From Anaeroplasmataceae bacterium (GTDB lineage: Bacteria; Bacillota_I; Bacilli_A; Acholeplasmatales; Anaeroplasmataceae), in NCBI GenBank assembly GCA_029067355.1, contig JAIEEQ010000031.1, positions 1-58,616 on the forward strand: a stretch of DNA of 58,616 bases, read 5' to 3'. The translations under genes were made by a program, and so were the position numbers. A model generated the notes under the pieces. That model was not told the DNA's origin, ran no database searches, and worked only from the letters and a program-made list of their open reading frames with translations. Shown here in pieces: positions 17,464-26,506 of the stretch; positions within the stretch are counted from its first letter, which is position 1; every line of letters begins with the position of its first letter.

Positions 17464-18033
17464 ATGGACACAGTAAAGTTTAAAGAAGAAATGAAAAATC
17501 AAAGCTATATTCTTGCTAATTCAGAAATGCATTTCCATATGCACGAAATGGCACAAAGAGCAAGAAAAATAACGGTTCAAATGAACAATGTCTACCAAAC
17601 TCCTGAAGAACTGCGGAAGTTATTTTCCGAACTTATTGGACAAATGGTTGACGAAGGGTTTGGGTTGTTTCCGCCTTTTTACGCTGACTACGGGAAAAAT
17701 ATAAAAGTTGGAAAAAATGTATTTATCAATTCGGGCTGCTGTTTTCAGGATCAGGGAGGAATAGAAATTGGAGATAACGTGCTTATTGGTCAACAAGTCA
17801 TAATAGCAACTATAAATCACGACCTTAATCCAAGTAAACGGGGAAATATGTTCCCTGCACCCGTAAAAATTGGAAACAATGTATGGATAGGTTCGCACGC
17901 AACTATTCTTTCGGGTGTAACTATTGGTGATGGTGTAGTTATAGCCGCAGGTGCAGTTGTAACAAAGAATATTCCAAAAAATGTGGTTGTTGCGGGAGTT
18001 CCTGCTAAAATAATAAAACAAATAGAGGTATAA
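17464..18033 (+). CDS. Hexapeptide-repeat O-acetyltransferase (Maa/LacA type)
   Basis: About 189 residues. N-terminal maltose/galactoside acetyltransferase helix region (Mac-like) followed by left-handed beta-helix hexapeptide repeats (about 75-185: [50 protein letters not shown]). The catalytic His is in TINHDL. It acetylates a sugar or other small acceptor from acetyl-CoA. ATG 17464 is used because GGAGG lies at 17454-17458. It opens a block whose codon use is visibly more GC-tolerant than the flanking genes. Confidence 0.85.
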   Translation: MDTVKFKEEMKNQSYILANSEMHFHMHEMAQRARKITVQMNNVYQTPEELRKLFSELIGQMVDEGFGLFPPFYADYGKNIKVGKNVFINSGCCFQDQGGIEIGDNVLIGQQVIIATINHDLNPSKRGNMFPAPVKIGNNVWIGSHATILSGVTIGDGVVIAAGAVVTKNIPKNVVVAGVPAKIIKQIEV

Positions 18034-18034
18034 A

Positions 18035-18658
18035 ATGAAAGTCTTACTTTTTAACGGAAGTCCAAGAGCTAATGGATGTACTTTCACAGCTCTTTTAGAA
18101 GTCGCAAGTGTACTCAATACACAGGGCATTGAAACAGAAATACTGCAAATCGGAAATAAGTCAGTACAGGATTGTATTGGCTGTAATGGTTGCGCCAACA
18201 AAGGCAAATGCGTATTCTCTAATGATTGCGTAAATGAATGGATAGAAAAAGCGAAAACGGCAGATGGTTTTGTATTTGGAACACCTGTTTATTATGCCCA
18301 CCCATCAGGGCGCATACTTTCAGCTATGGATAGGCTTTTCTATGCAGGAGGAAATGCTTTTGAGCATAAGCCTGCTGCCGTTGTAGCGTCTGCAAGGCGT
18401 GCTGGAACAACGGCAACACTTGATACAATTAGCAAATATTTTGGAATAGCACAAATGCCTGTTATATCTTCCACCTATTGGAATATGGTACATGGAAATA
18501 CTCCTGAAGAAATAAAGCAAGATTTAGAGGGGATGCAAACAATGCGAAATATAGGTGCAAATCTAGCTTGGATTTTGAAATGTATTCAAGCAGGTAAAAA
18601 GTTGGGAATAAACTCACCGCAGGCAGATACGTCCGCGTGGACGAATTTTATAAGATGA
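18035..18658 (+). CDS. Iron-sulfur flavoprotein-like NADPH-dependent FMN reductase
   Basis: 207 residues, flavodoxin-like fold: FNGSPRANGCT FMN-binding loop, then a compact Cys motif CIGCNGCANKGKC with a further Cys in SNDC, the cluster-binding pattern of Isf-type flavoproteins, and the GTPVYYAHPSG loop. Expected role is two-electron reduction of small molecules or quinones with FMN and a 4Fe-4S cluster. It begins 1 nt after the acetyltransferase stop. Confidence 0.82.
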   Translation: MKVLLFNGSPRANGCTFTALLEVASVLNTQGIETEILQIGNKSVQDCIGCNGCANKGKCVFSNDCVNEWIEKAKTADGFVFGTPVYYAHPSGRILSAMDRLFYAGGNAFEHKPAAVVASARRAGTTATLDTISKYFGIAQMPVISSTYWNMVHGNTPEEIKQDLEGMQTMRNIGANLAWILKCIQAGKKLGINSPQADTSAWTNFIR

Positions 18659-18678
18659 AAATAAGGAGTTGTTTTATA

Positions 18679-19650
18679 ATGGAAAAATTGAACCTGACAA
18701 ATGAATGGGATAAAACTTTCATAAAAAGCGATAAAGTAAATCATGAAAAAATTACTTTTCATAACCGCTACGGGATAACCCTTTCGGCGGACCTTTACAT
18801 TCCAAAGCAAGCACGAGGCCAGTTTCCTGCGATTGCGGTTTGTGGTCCGTTTGGTGCAGTAAAAGAACAGTCTTCAGGACTTTACGCTCAAACTATGGCA
18901 GAACGTGGATTTTTAACGCTTGCCTTTGATCCGTCATTTACAGGTGAAAGTGGCGGACAACCAAGATATGTTGCTTCACCAGACATCAATACGGAGGATT
19001 TTTGTGCGGCAGTAGATTATCTTTCCTGTCGTGAAGATGTAGATGGCGACAAAATAGGGATTATTGGTATTTGTGGTTGGGGCGGTATGGCAATCAATGC
19101 GGCAGCTATTGACACACGGATTAAGGCGACAGTTGCTTCCACTATGTACGATATGACAAGAGTAAACGCCAAAGGATATTTTGATGCAGAAGATAGCGAA
19201 GAAGCTCGCTATGAAACTAAGAAAGTCTTAAATGCACAAAGAATTGTTGATTACAAAAACGGCAGCTACGAACTTGGTGGTGGCGTGGCAGATACCATTC
19301 CCAATGACGCACCATTCTTTGTAAAAGATTATTACGATTACTACAAAACGACACGGGGTTATCATAAACGTTCCCTTAACTCTAATGGTGGTTGGAACAA
19401 GACTTCCGCTCTTTCTTTTATCAATATGCCAATACTCTCTTACATCAATGAGATACGTAGTGCTGTACTTGTTATGCATGGCGAAAAGGCACACTCTTGC
19501 TATTTCAGTAAAGATGTTTTTAAGAACTTAAACGGCGATAATAAAGAATTGCTTTTGATACCAGGTGCCGTTCATACTGATTTGTATGATCGCAAGGATA
19601 TTATTCCATTCAATAAACTTGAAGAGTTTTTCAAAAAAAATTTTAACTAA
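18679..19650 (+). CDS. Alpha/beta hydrolase-fold protein (atypical nucleophile elbow)
   Basis: About 323 residues of the dienelactone-hydrolase-like alpha/beta family. The oxyanion region GPFGAVKEQ, DPSFTGES and a late His (PGAVHTDLYD) are present. The nucleophile elbow reads GICGWGG with no GxSxG, so the Ser is missing; a Cys two residues earlier is the only alternative. A whole subfamily with this GWGGMA signature exists, to my knowledge uncharacterised. AAGGAG at 18663-18668 supports ATG 18679. It lies between flavoprotein and alcohol dehydrogenase genes. Confidence 0.78.
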   Translation: MEKLNLTNEWDKTFIKSDKVNHEKITFHNRYGITLSADLYIPKQARGQFPAIAVCGPFGAVKEQSSGLYAQTMAERGFLTLAFDPSFTGESGGQPRYVASPDINTEDFCAAVDYLSCREDVDGDKIGIIGICGWGGMAINAAAIDTRIKATVASTMYDMTRVNAKGYFDAEDSEEARYETKKVLNAQRIVDYKNGSYELGGGVADTIPNDAPFFVKDYYDYYKTTRGYHKRSLNSNGGWNKTSALSFINMPILSYINEIRSAVLVMHGEKAHSCYFSKDVFKNLNGDNKELLLIPGAVHTDLYDRKDIIPFNKLEEFFKKNFN

Positions 19651-19664
19651 AAAGGAGATAAATT

Positions 19665-20831
19665 ATGTTAGGTAACTTCACTTATTCAAACCCCACTAAA
19701 CTCTATTTTGGCAAGGATGCATTGGACGGTCTTAATAAAGAACTGCCCAAATACGGAAAAAACGTATTGCTCGTTTATGGTGGCGGCTCTATTAAGAAAA
19801 ATGGTATCTATGATAAAGTAGTTGCTATTCTCAAAGCTAATGGCAAAGAGATTTATGAAGATGCAGGTGTTATGCCTAATCCAACTGTCCAAAAACTCAA
19901 TGAAGGTATCAAGCGGGCAAAAGCAGCAAAAGCTGACCTTATTCTTGCAGTTGGTGGCGGGTCAGTCTGCGACTATGCAAAAGCTGTGTCTATTTCTGTA
20001 AATTGCAACGACGACGCTTGGGACAAATATTTTATTCGTTTTGAGGACGTAACCTGTGATATAATTCCTGTCGGTTGTGTTTTGACAATGGTTGGAACAG
20101 GGAGTGAAATGAATGGAGGTTCAGTCATTAGCAACCACGAACAAAAGTTGAAAATAGGACGTGTTTTTGGCGATAACGTATTCCCAAAGTTTTCTATAAT
20201 GAATCCTGAATTCACATTTACTATACCTAAATATCAAATGGTATCAGGAATTTATGATATTATGTCGCACATTCTTGAACAGTATTTTTCTGGGACAGAT
20301 GATAATACAAGTGATTACATTATGGAAGGACTTTTGCGTTCACTGATTCACAGCACAAATATAGCTGTTGAAAATCCCACTGACTATGAAGCAAGAAGTA
20401 ACATTATGTGGACGGCAACTTGGGCTTTGAATACTCTTGTTGCAAAAGGCAAGACAACCGATTGGATGGTACATATGCTTGGTCAGGCGGTTGCAGCTTA
20501 TACGGACGCAACACACGGAATGACGCTTGCAGCGGTAACTATGCCGTACTACAAATATATTCTACCTTATGGAACAGCAAAGTTTGCTCGCTATGCCATA
20601 AATGTTTGGAATGTCAACCCTGAAGGCAAGACTGACACTCAGGTTGCTTATGAAGGGTTGTTGGCTATGGAAAAATGGATGAAAAAAATTGGACTTGTTA
20701 TGAACATAACTGAACTAGGTGCAAATGAAGAATTACTTGATGGAATGGTAAAAAGCACTTTCGTTATGGAAGGCGGTTACAAGATATTGAATGAAAAAGA
20801 TATTCGAGCTGTACTCAATGCAAGTTTTTAA
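19665..20831 (+). CDS. Iron-containing alcohol dehydrogenase (YqhD/BDH type)
   Basis: 388 residues, the normal length. NAD(P)H-binding YGGGSIKKNG and AVGGGSVCDYAKA, GTGSEMNGG, and metal ligands in DIMSHILEQYF and HMLGQAV...DATHGMTLA. The YGGGSIKKNG start is typical of the NADPH-dependent butanol dehydrogenase/YqhD branch that reduces aldehydes. A Shine-Dalgarno AAAGGAG precedes it. It fits an aldehyde-reducing redox block. Confidence 0.9.
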   Translation: MLGNFTYSNPTKLYFGKDALDGLNKELPKYGKNVLLVYGGGSIKKNGIYDKVVAILKANGKEIYEDAGVMPNPTVQKLNEGIKRAKAAKADLILAVGGGSVCDYAKAVSISVNCNDDAWDKYFIRFEDVTCDIIPVGCVLTMVGTGSEMNGGSVISNHEQKLKIGRVFGDNVFPKFSIMNPEFTFTIPKYQMVSGIYDIMSHILEQYFSGTDDNTSDYIMEGLLRSLIHSTNIAVENPTDYEARSNIMWTATWALNTLVAKGKTTDWMVHMLGQAVAAYTDATHGMTLAAVTMPYYKYILPYGTAKFARYAINVWNVNPEGKTDTQVAYEGLLAMEKWMKKIGLVMNITELGANEELLDGMVKSTFVMEGGYKILNEKDIRAVLNASF

Positions 20832-20855
20832 TACAATAAAAAAGGAGTTGAAAAA

Positions 20856-21392
20856 ATGAAAAATGTTATTGTGGTCACAAGCTCACCAAGAAAAAACGGC
20901 AATTCAGAAATTTTGGCACAAAAGTTTGCTGAAGGTGCAAAGTCAGCAGGAAATCAAGCAAATATTATAGCGGTATGCAATATCGACTTGAAATTCTGCA
21001 CAGGCTGTCTTTACTGCAATACACACAGTAAATGTGTGTTGAATGACGGAATGAACACACTTTATGAAAACTTCCAAAATGCGGACGTTCTTGTGTTTGC
21101 TACCCCTATTTACTATTATTCGGTTTGCGGTCAACTCAAGACTTTGCTTGATAGGCTAAATCCTTTATTTGTCCGTAAAAACAAATTCAAAGATGTTTAT
21201 CTTCTTGCAACAGCGGCAGACGATGATGATAGTGCAATGGATGGTGCTATTAAAGATATTCAAGGTTGGGTAAGTTGTTTTGACGGTGTAACACTCAAAG
21301 GTGTAATACGCGGTATTGGTGTTACAGATAAAGGCGAAATAAACAATACAACTTATCCTCAGCAAGCCTATGAGATGGGCAAAAACATTTAG
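20856..21392 (+). CDS. Flavodoxin-fold iron-sulfur flavoprotein-like reductase
   Basis: 178 residues. FMN loop TSSPRKNGNSE, cysteines FCTGCLYCNTHSKC as in Isf-type flavoproteins, and ATPIYYYSVCGQLKTLLDR. It is related to, but distinct from, the gene at 18035. Same operon orientation and close spacing (24 nt), ending 8 nt before the lipoprotein gene. Confidence 0.82.
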   Translation: MKNVIVVTSSPRKNGNSEILAQKFAEGAKSAGNQANIIAVCNIDLKFCTGCLYCNTHSKCVLNDGMNTLYENFQNADVLVFATPIYYYSVCGQLKTLLDRLNPLFVRKNKFKDVYLLATAADDDDSAMDGAIKDIQGWVSCFDGVTLKGVIRGIGVTDKGEINNTTYPQQAYEMGKNI

Positions 21393-21400
21393 GTGGAAAT

Positions 21401-22804
21401 ATGAAAAAACTTTTTGCAATACTTTGTATAGCGTTAATTGCGAGCTTTGCTTTTGTAAGTTGTACTGACAGCAATCAGCCACAACGGAACACGTATATGG
21501 TTACTTTCGATTCGCAAGGTGGCAGTAGAGTTGCAGATCAAGAGGTCTTGGAAGGCAATCCCATAAGACGTCCTGAAACACCTGAAAGAAATGGATATTT
21601 TCTAAACGGTTGGTATTTGACTTCTTCACCTACCGCAGATTCAGAATGGCATTTTGATACGGATTTCGTTACCAAAGATATAACGCTGTATGCAGGTTGG
21701 ACTATTGAAAATTTACAAGATCCAACAGAAAAACTCATATTCAAGCAAGACGGCAATGCTTATACCATTACAGGCACAACAGGCGAAGATACAATCATAG
21801 TTATACCAAGTGAATACAACGGGTTGCCAGTAACAAAAATTCAAGGCGAATTTGGTACGGGTGCGTTTGCAAGAACAGCCATAACAAAAGTTACTATTCC
21901 TGATTCCATTATTGAAATTGGACAAAATTCATTTAATAATTGTAGTAGCTTACAAACGGTAGTTATCAGCACTCAAAGCAATCTAACTACTATTGGGAAC
22001 AATGCTTTTTTAGGTAATTCGTCTTTAACTGAAATGTATATCCCTATTGGTATGGTCAATTTAGGCGATAGCGTTTTTAATAACTGCGGTGCAATAGAAC
22101 GATTTATAGTTGCTGATGGCAATTCAGCCTATAAATCGGAAAACGGACATTTAATTTCAAAAGGTAATGAAATGCTTATTCGCGGTTCAAATAATCAAGA
22201 AATTCCAAATGGGGTTAAGTCGATAGGTATTGCAGCTTTCAGAAGAAGTATTATTACTGAGTTGATTATACCTGATTCGGTAACAGAAATAGGAAACTAT
22301 TTTATAAGTGATAGCGGCATAGAGAAAATAACTTATAAAGGTACTGCTGAAAGTTGGGAACAAGTGGAAAAAGCAAACTTATGGAATTTTGGGAAAACAG
22401 ATATTACTATTGAGTTTGTTCCTAAAATCGAGCAAGAGGAAATCACTAAAATGTATATAACAATCAATGGCAATAAATTAGAAGTTACACTTGCGGAAAA
22501 TTCTTCAGTTGGTGCACTTGTGGAACGATTAAAGCAGGGCGATATTATCTACACGGCAAACGATTATGGAGGCTTTGAAAAAGTTGGAAGTTTGGGATTT
22601 AGTCTACCAACAAACGATACTCAAATCACTACGCAATCAGGTGATGTAATATTATATTTGGGTAATCAAATCGTTTTATTTTATGGCAGCAACTCATGGT
22701 CTTACACAAGACTTGGAAGAATCATCGGATATTCCGCTTCTGAATTGCGAACCCTTCTTGGTGCAGGGAATGGCAGTTCACAGGTTATGATAAGTTTGAA
22801 ATAA
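21401..22804 (+). CDS. Lipoprotein: Listeria-Bacteroides repeat, BspA repeats, cyclophilin-like domain
   Basis: 467 residues. The signal peptide ends at FVSC (lipid Cys about residue 21). Domains in order: one Listeria-Bacteroides repeat (about 30-105, VTFDSQGG...LNGWY...LYAGW), BspA-type LRR_5 repeats (about 115-340), and a C-terminal domain (about 350-467, MYITINGNKLEVTLAENSS ... GDVILYLGNQIVLFYG) that matches the cyclophilin-like (Cyclophil_like) fold often encoded beside aldo/keto reductases and flavodoxins. The combination of an adhesion-type repeat protein with a redox-cluster domain is unusual. Confidence 0.78.
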   Translation: MKKLFAILCIALIASFAFVSCTDSNQPQRNTYMVTFDSQGGSRVADQEVLEGNPIRRPETPERNGYFLNGWYLTSSPTADSEWHFDTDFVTKDITLYAGWTIENLQDPTEKLIFKQDGNAYTITGTTGEDTIIVIPSEYNGLPVTKIQGEFGTGAFARTAITKVTIPDSIIEIGQNSFNNCSSLQTVVISTQSNLTTIGNNAFLGNSSLTEMYIPIGMVNLGDSVFNNCGAIERFIVADGNSAYKSENGHLISKGNEMLIRGSNNQEIPNGVKSIGIAAFRRSIITELIIPDSVTEIGNYFISDSGIEKITYKGTAESWEQVEKANLWNFGKTDITIEFVPKIEQEEITKMYITINGNKLEVTLAENSSVGALVERLKQGDIIYTANDYGGFEKVGSLGFSLPTNDTQITTQSGDVILYLGNQIVLFYGSNSWSYTRLGRIIGYSASELRTLLGAGNGSSQVMISLK

Positions 22805-22859
22805 GAAATTAGGTACTGGTTTAATTTTATAAGATAAAAATTTTAAATGGTGGTAAAGA

Positions 22860-24334
22860 ATGAAAAAAATTATAGGAGTGGTTCTAGTATTTATTATGGC
22901 AATATTTGGATTCGTGGCTTGTAATGGTAACAGTCCAACTGATAATGGCGGTACAGTTGGAAACGGAAATTCAGGCAGTGGAAATAACAATCCACCTGTA
23001 ATCACTACAAACAATATCTTGATTGCTTACTTTTCTTGTACAAATACAACTGAAGCAATAGCAAATCACATCCAAACAGAAACAAAAGGAAAGCTTTATG
23101 AGATAGTGCCTGAAGTGCCTTATACTGCAGAAGATTTGCAGTATTATACAGGAGGCAGAGCTGACCAAGAACAAGCTGATGCAACAGCCCGCCCTGCAAT
23201 AAGCAGTAGCATTGAAGATTTAGACAAATACAACGTGATATTTTTAGGCTATCCCATTTGGCATGGTCAAGCCCCAAGAATCATTTATACTTTTTTGGAA
23301 AGTTACGATTTTTCAGGAAAGACGATAGTTCCGTTCTGCACATCTCATTCAAGCGGTATTGGTTCAAGTGATACAAATTTACATTCTCTCACTCCTAATG
23401 CTGAATGGGTTTCAGGTAGGCGATTCTCATCAGGTGCTTCTCAAAAAACTGTTGCTGATTGGATTGATAGTCTTGATATTAAACTCATCCCTAACGTGGC
23501 AACTTTTGATTTGGAAAATGGTGAAAATGGGTGTGCACCTACCATTATGCTTAACAGCGGATATGAAATGCCTGTTCTTGGAATTGGTACATATTCTCTG
23601 CATGGTGAAACGTGTGTAAATTCAGTATTATCTGCGCTTGAAAGTGGCGTTCGACTGATTGATACAGCCTATATGTATGGCAATGAAAAAGAGGTTGGAG
23701 AGGCAATACGATCTAGTGGAATTCCACGAGAGGATATATTTGTAATCACAAAATCTATCCAGGTGAACAATTTTTAAATCCAGAAGCTGCAATTCAAAGG
23801 GCGCTTGCTGCTTTGGACATAGGATATATTGATATGATGCTTTTACATCACCCTGGCTCAAATGACGTGAAAGCGTATAAAGCAATTGAAAAGTTTGTTG
23901 AGCAAGGCAAGATACGTTCTATTGGATTGTCAAATTGGTATATAGAAGAAATTGACGATTTTATAGCACAAGTAAATATTATGCCCGCACTCGTTCAAAA
24001 CGAAATCCACCCATATTATCAGGAACAACAAGTTGTGCCGTATATGCACTATCTTGGAATTGTTATGCAAGCGTGGTATCCGTTTGGCGGACGAGGACAT
24101 ACAAATGCAATCTTCAATAATAGTACAATTACTAATATCGCGAGAACTCACAATGTAACAAGTGCACAGGTTGTTTTGCGTTGGCATTTGCAACGTGGTG
24201 TAGTTGCAATTCCTGGTTCTTCTAATCCTGAACATATAAAAGAAAATATATCTGTGTTTCATTTTTCTTTAAATGAAGAAGAAATGAACGCCATAGCTAT
24301 GCTTGATAGGAACGAAAAGCATGAATGGTATTAA
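22860..24334 (+). pseudogene. Lipoprotein-anchored flavodoxin / aldo-keto reductase fusion, frameshifted
   Basis: The first part (stop at 23775-23777) encodes a signal peptide ending FGFVAC (Cys21), a Gly/Asn-rich linker, a flavodoxin domain (about 48-205; LIAYFSCTNTTEAIA, GYPIWHGQAP, FCTSHSSGIG) and the start of an aldo/keto reductase (from about 220, MPVLGIGTYSLHG, IDTAYMYGNE). The rest of the reductase (YPGEQFLNPEAAI onward, LLHHPG, GLSNW) continues in another frame from about 23756 to 24334. One base is missing near 23751-23755, where ITK should run into LYPGEQF. Either this is a recent pseudogene or a sequence error; both halves are otherwise well conserved. Confidence 0.8.
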
Positions 24335-24367
24335 TTGATAAACTTAGAATTGATTCTGTAATAATTG

Positions 24368-24400
24368 AAAATCCAGTGATTTATACCCACTGGATTTTTT
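24368..24400 (+). terminator. Rho-independent terminator after the redox block
   Basis: AAAATCCAGTG (24368-24378) pairs with CACTGGATTTT across a 9-nt loop, with a T run to 24400. Confidence 0.85.
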
Positions 24401-24518
24401 ATCTTAAATTTTCTCAATAAAAGAATTTAGCTATGTACTATGTGGTATTGGTGCTGTATGCTTTTCTATAAAAGCTATAAAAAAGTAATATGGAATTATC
24501 ATTTGTATTTTTGTAGAA

Positions 24519-24560
24519 AGAGTCTATTGTCGAATTTATTCGGGATATAGACTTTTATTT
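24519..24560 (+). terminator. Strong hairpin upstream of the GHKL cassette
   Basis: AGTCTAT and CGAAT (24521-24535) pair with ATTCG (24538-24542) and ATAGACT (24547-24553), followed by TTTATTT. It insulates the GHKL operon from upstream transcription or acts as a leader attenuator. A TGC-TAGAAT extended -10 follows near 24569-24577. Confidence 0.65.
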
Positions 24561-24604
24561 GAAAAAATGCTAGAATATAAGTAAATTGTTAGGAGGTTAA
24601 AGGA

Positions 24605-26506
24605 ATGGAAAATATGTGGAGATTTCCAGGAAATGGATATACTCAAGACCAAGGATTAGATACTTCTGATATGGAAACCTTTAAAAAGGATCCAATAGCC
24701 TCACTAGCAAGGGAGCTTTGTCAAAACTCAATAGATGCAAGGAAGAAGACTGCAAAGGGGCCTGTCAGGGTTGAATTTAAATCATTTTCAATTCAAAGAA
24801 ATCAAATTCCTCAAGTGGATTCTATTGAAAAGCAAATTTTAGCTTGTAAAGATACATGGACTACGAATAAAAAGATTTCTGACCAATTAGAAGTTATGCT
24901 GAATCAAATCCAAAAAGAAGAAATTTCATGCTTAAGAATTAGTGATTTTAATACAAAGGGACTTGTAGGTGTAAGTGGTGGAGATAATACACCATGGCAT
25001 TATATGATTCATGGATCAGGTCTTTCTAATAAATCTTCTACGAGTGGAGGATCAAAGGGAATTGGTAAATTTGCTACCTTTGTTACCTCTCAGTTTAATA
25101 CTGTTTTTTATTCCACAATTACAGAAGAAAAGGAAAAAGGCTATCAAGGAATATGTAAGCTATGCTCTGCAAGACAAGAGGGGACAACTGAAAAAACCAT
25201 TGGTATAGGCTATTATGGTTCATCCATTCAAAATGAGCCTATTGGTGGTGAATTTAATTTAGATAAAGAATATAAAAGAAGTGGAAAAACTGGAACAGAT
25301 ATTTTTATTTTAGGCTTTAAAAATCCTGCTGGCTGGAAGGCAGATATTATATCAAAAATTTTGGAAAGTTTTATTAGTGCTATTGTATTTGAGGATTTAG
25401 AGGTTGTAGTTGATGAACATATCATCAATAAAGAGAATCTTAAAAATATCGTTTATGATGAGAATCTTATTAACAAATCAAGTAGAAAATCCATCATTTC
25501 TCAGTATCTGCTGTTGACTGATGAAGAGCATAGATATGAGGATAGTATTGATTTTAAGGAATTAGGAAAAGCAAAGCTGTTCTTAATGGAATTTGACAGC
25601 GAGAATGAGCATCTTGCTACTAATGGATGTGTTATGATTCGGTATCCTTTAATGAAAATTAGGGATATAGATAAAATTACGACACTTCCATGCAGTGCAA
25701 TGTGTATTATAGAAAATAACACATTAAATTCCATTTTGAGAAATGTAGAAAATCCTCAGCATACAAACTGGGAATTTAATCGTATTGAGGACGATAAAGA
25801 GCGTGCTGAGGTTAGAAGTATCTATAAGAAACTTTTAGATGAAATAAGAAAACTAATTATGGAGCATTTGGCTACAAGCGATAGCTTTCAAACAGATGTT
25901 GTCGGAGCTGGAAATTTTATCCCAGGTTCAGAAAGTTCAGAGGGTTTAGGTGTTGATTCTGTCAATAAAAAAATTTTGGATAAGCCTGAGATAACCACAA
26001 AAAAGGTTAAATCAACAGAAGTTAAGCTGGAGACTTTTATTCCAGATGAAAATGGGGATGAGATATTAGAAATTGAAGCAGAGGGCGAAGAAGAGGATGA
26101 AAAGGAAGCTGGTGGACATCAAAGAGCTTCTAAGGAGTATTCAAAATCTGATATACAGAGTAAGGGTGGTACATCGTCTAATCATACTTTGGTAAGGTAT
26201 TCTGAAATAAAGGGGATGTCTTACAGACTGATGTGCTTAAATAAAAAAATGAGAATGTATGCAATAGCCTTTACCTCTACTGTGGAAGAAAAAGAGGTCA
26301 TATTAGAGCTGTTTGCATTAGATGATGGAGGAGCAAAGACACAGGTATTAATTCTTGCATGTACTGTAAATGGTGTGAAGGCACAGATTATTAATAGAAA
26401 GAAAATTAAGTTTTCAGTCAGTGATGGTCAGAAAATAAAAATTGAAATGATTACTGATCAGTCTGAATTATTTAGTAGTGAGGTTAAATTATATGCGTGT
26501 AGGTAA
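24605..26506 (+). CDS. GHKL (Hsp90/MutL/MORC-like) ATPase, first gene of a three-gene cassette
   Basis: 633 residues. The Bergerat ATP-binding fold is clear: N-box ELCQNSIDA (E37, N41, D45), G1 box SDFNTKGL (D114) and G2 box GGSKGIGKFA (148-157). A transducer-like region follows to about 290, then an unassigned middle, a Glu-rich linker (about 490-515) and a C-terminal beta-rich domain (about 525-633). It has no histidine kinase H-box and is not HtpG or MutL. Such GHKL ATPases occur in MORC-like restriction or phage-defence operons. AGGAGG lies at 24591-24596. It overlaps the next gene by 14 nt. Role in defence is inference from family and cassette structure. Confidence 0.8.
   Translation: MENMWRFPGNGYTQDQGLDTSDMETFKKDPIASLARELCQNSIDARKKTAKGPVRVEFKSFSIQRNQIPQVDSIEKQILACKDTWTTNKKISDQLEVMLNQIQKEEISCLRISDFNTKGLVGVSGGDNTPWHYMIHGSGLSNKSSTSGGSKGIGKFATFVTSQFNTVFYSTITEEKEKGYQGICKLCSARQEGTTEKTIGIGYYGSSIQNEPIGGEFNLDKEYKRSGKTGTDIFILGFKNPAGWKADIISKILESFISAIVFEDLEVVVDEHIINKENLKNIVYDENLINKSSRKSIISQYLLLTDEEHRYEDSIDFKELGKAKLFLMEFDSENEHLATNGCVMIRYPLMKIRDIDKITTLPCSAMCIIENNTLNSILRNVENPQHTNWEFNRIEDDKERAEVRSIYKKLLDEIRKLIMEHLATSDSFQTDVVGAGNFIPGSESSEGLGVDSVNKKILDKPEITTKKVKSTEVKLETFIPDENGDEILEIEAEGEEEDEKEAGGHQRASKEYSKSDIQSKGGTSSNHTLVRYSEIKGMSYRLMCLNKKMRMYAIAFTSTVEEKEVILELFALDDGGAKTQVLILACTVNGVKAQIINRKKIKFSVSDGQKIKIEMITDQSELFSSEVKLYACR

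Noticed and set aside
23745-23780. Programmed ribosomal frameshift in the flavodoxin-reductase fusion
   Set aside because: There is no slippery heptamer with a downstream structure or a stop positioned for it; a single missing base explains the break better.
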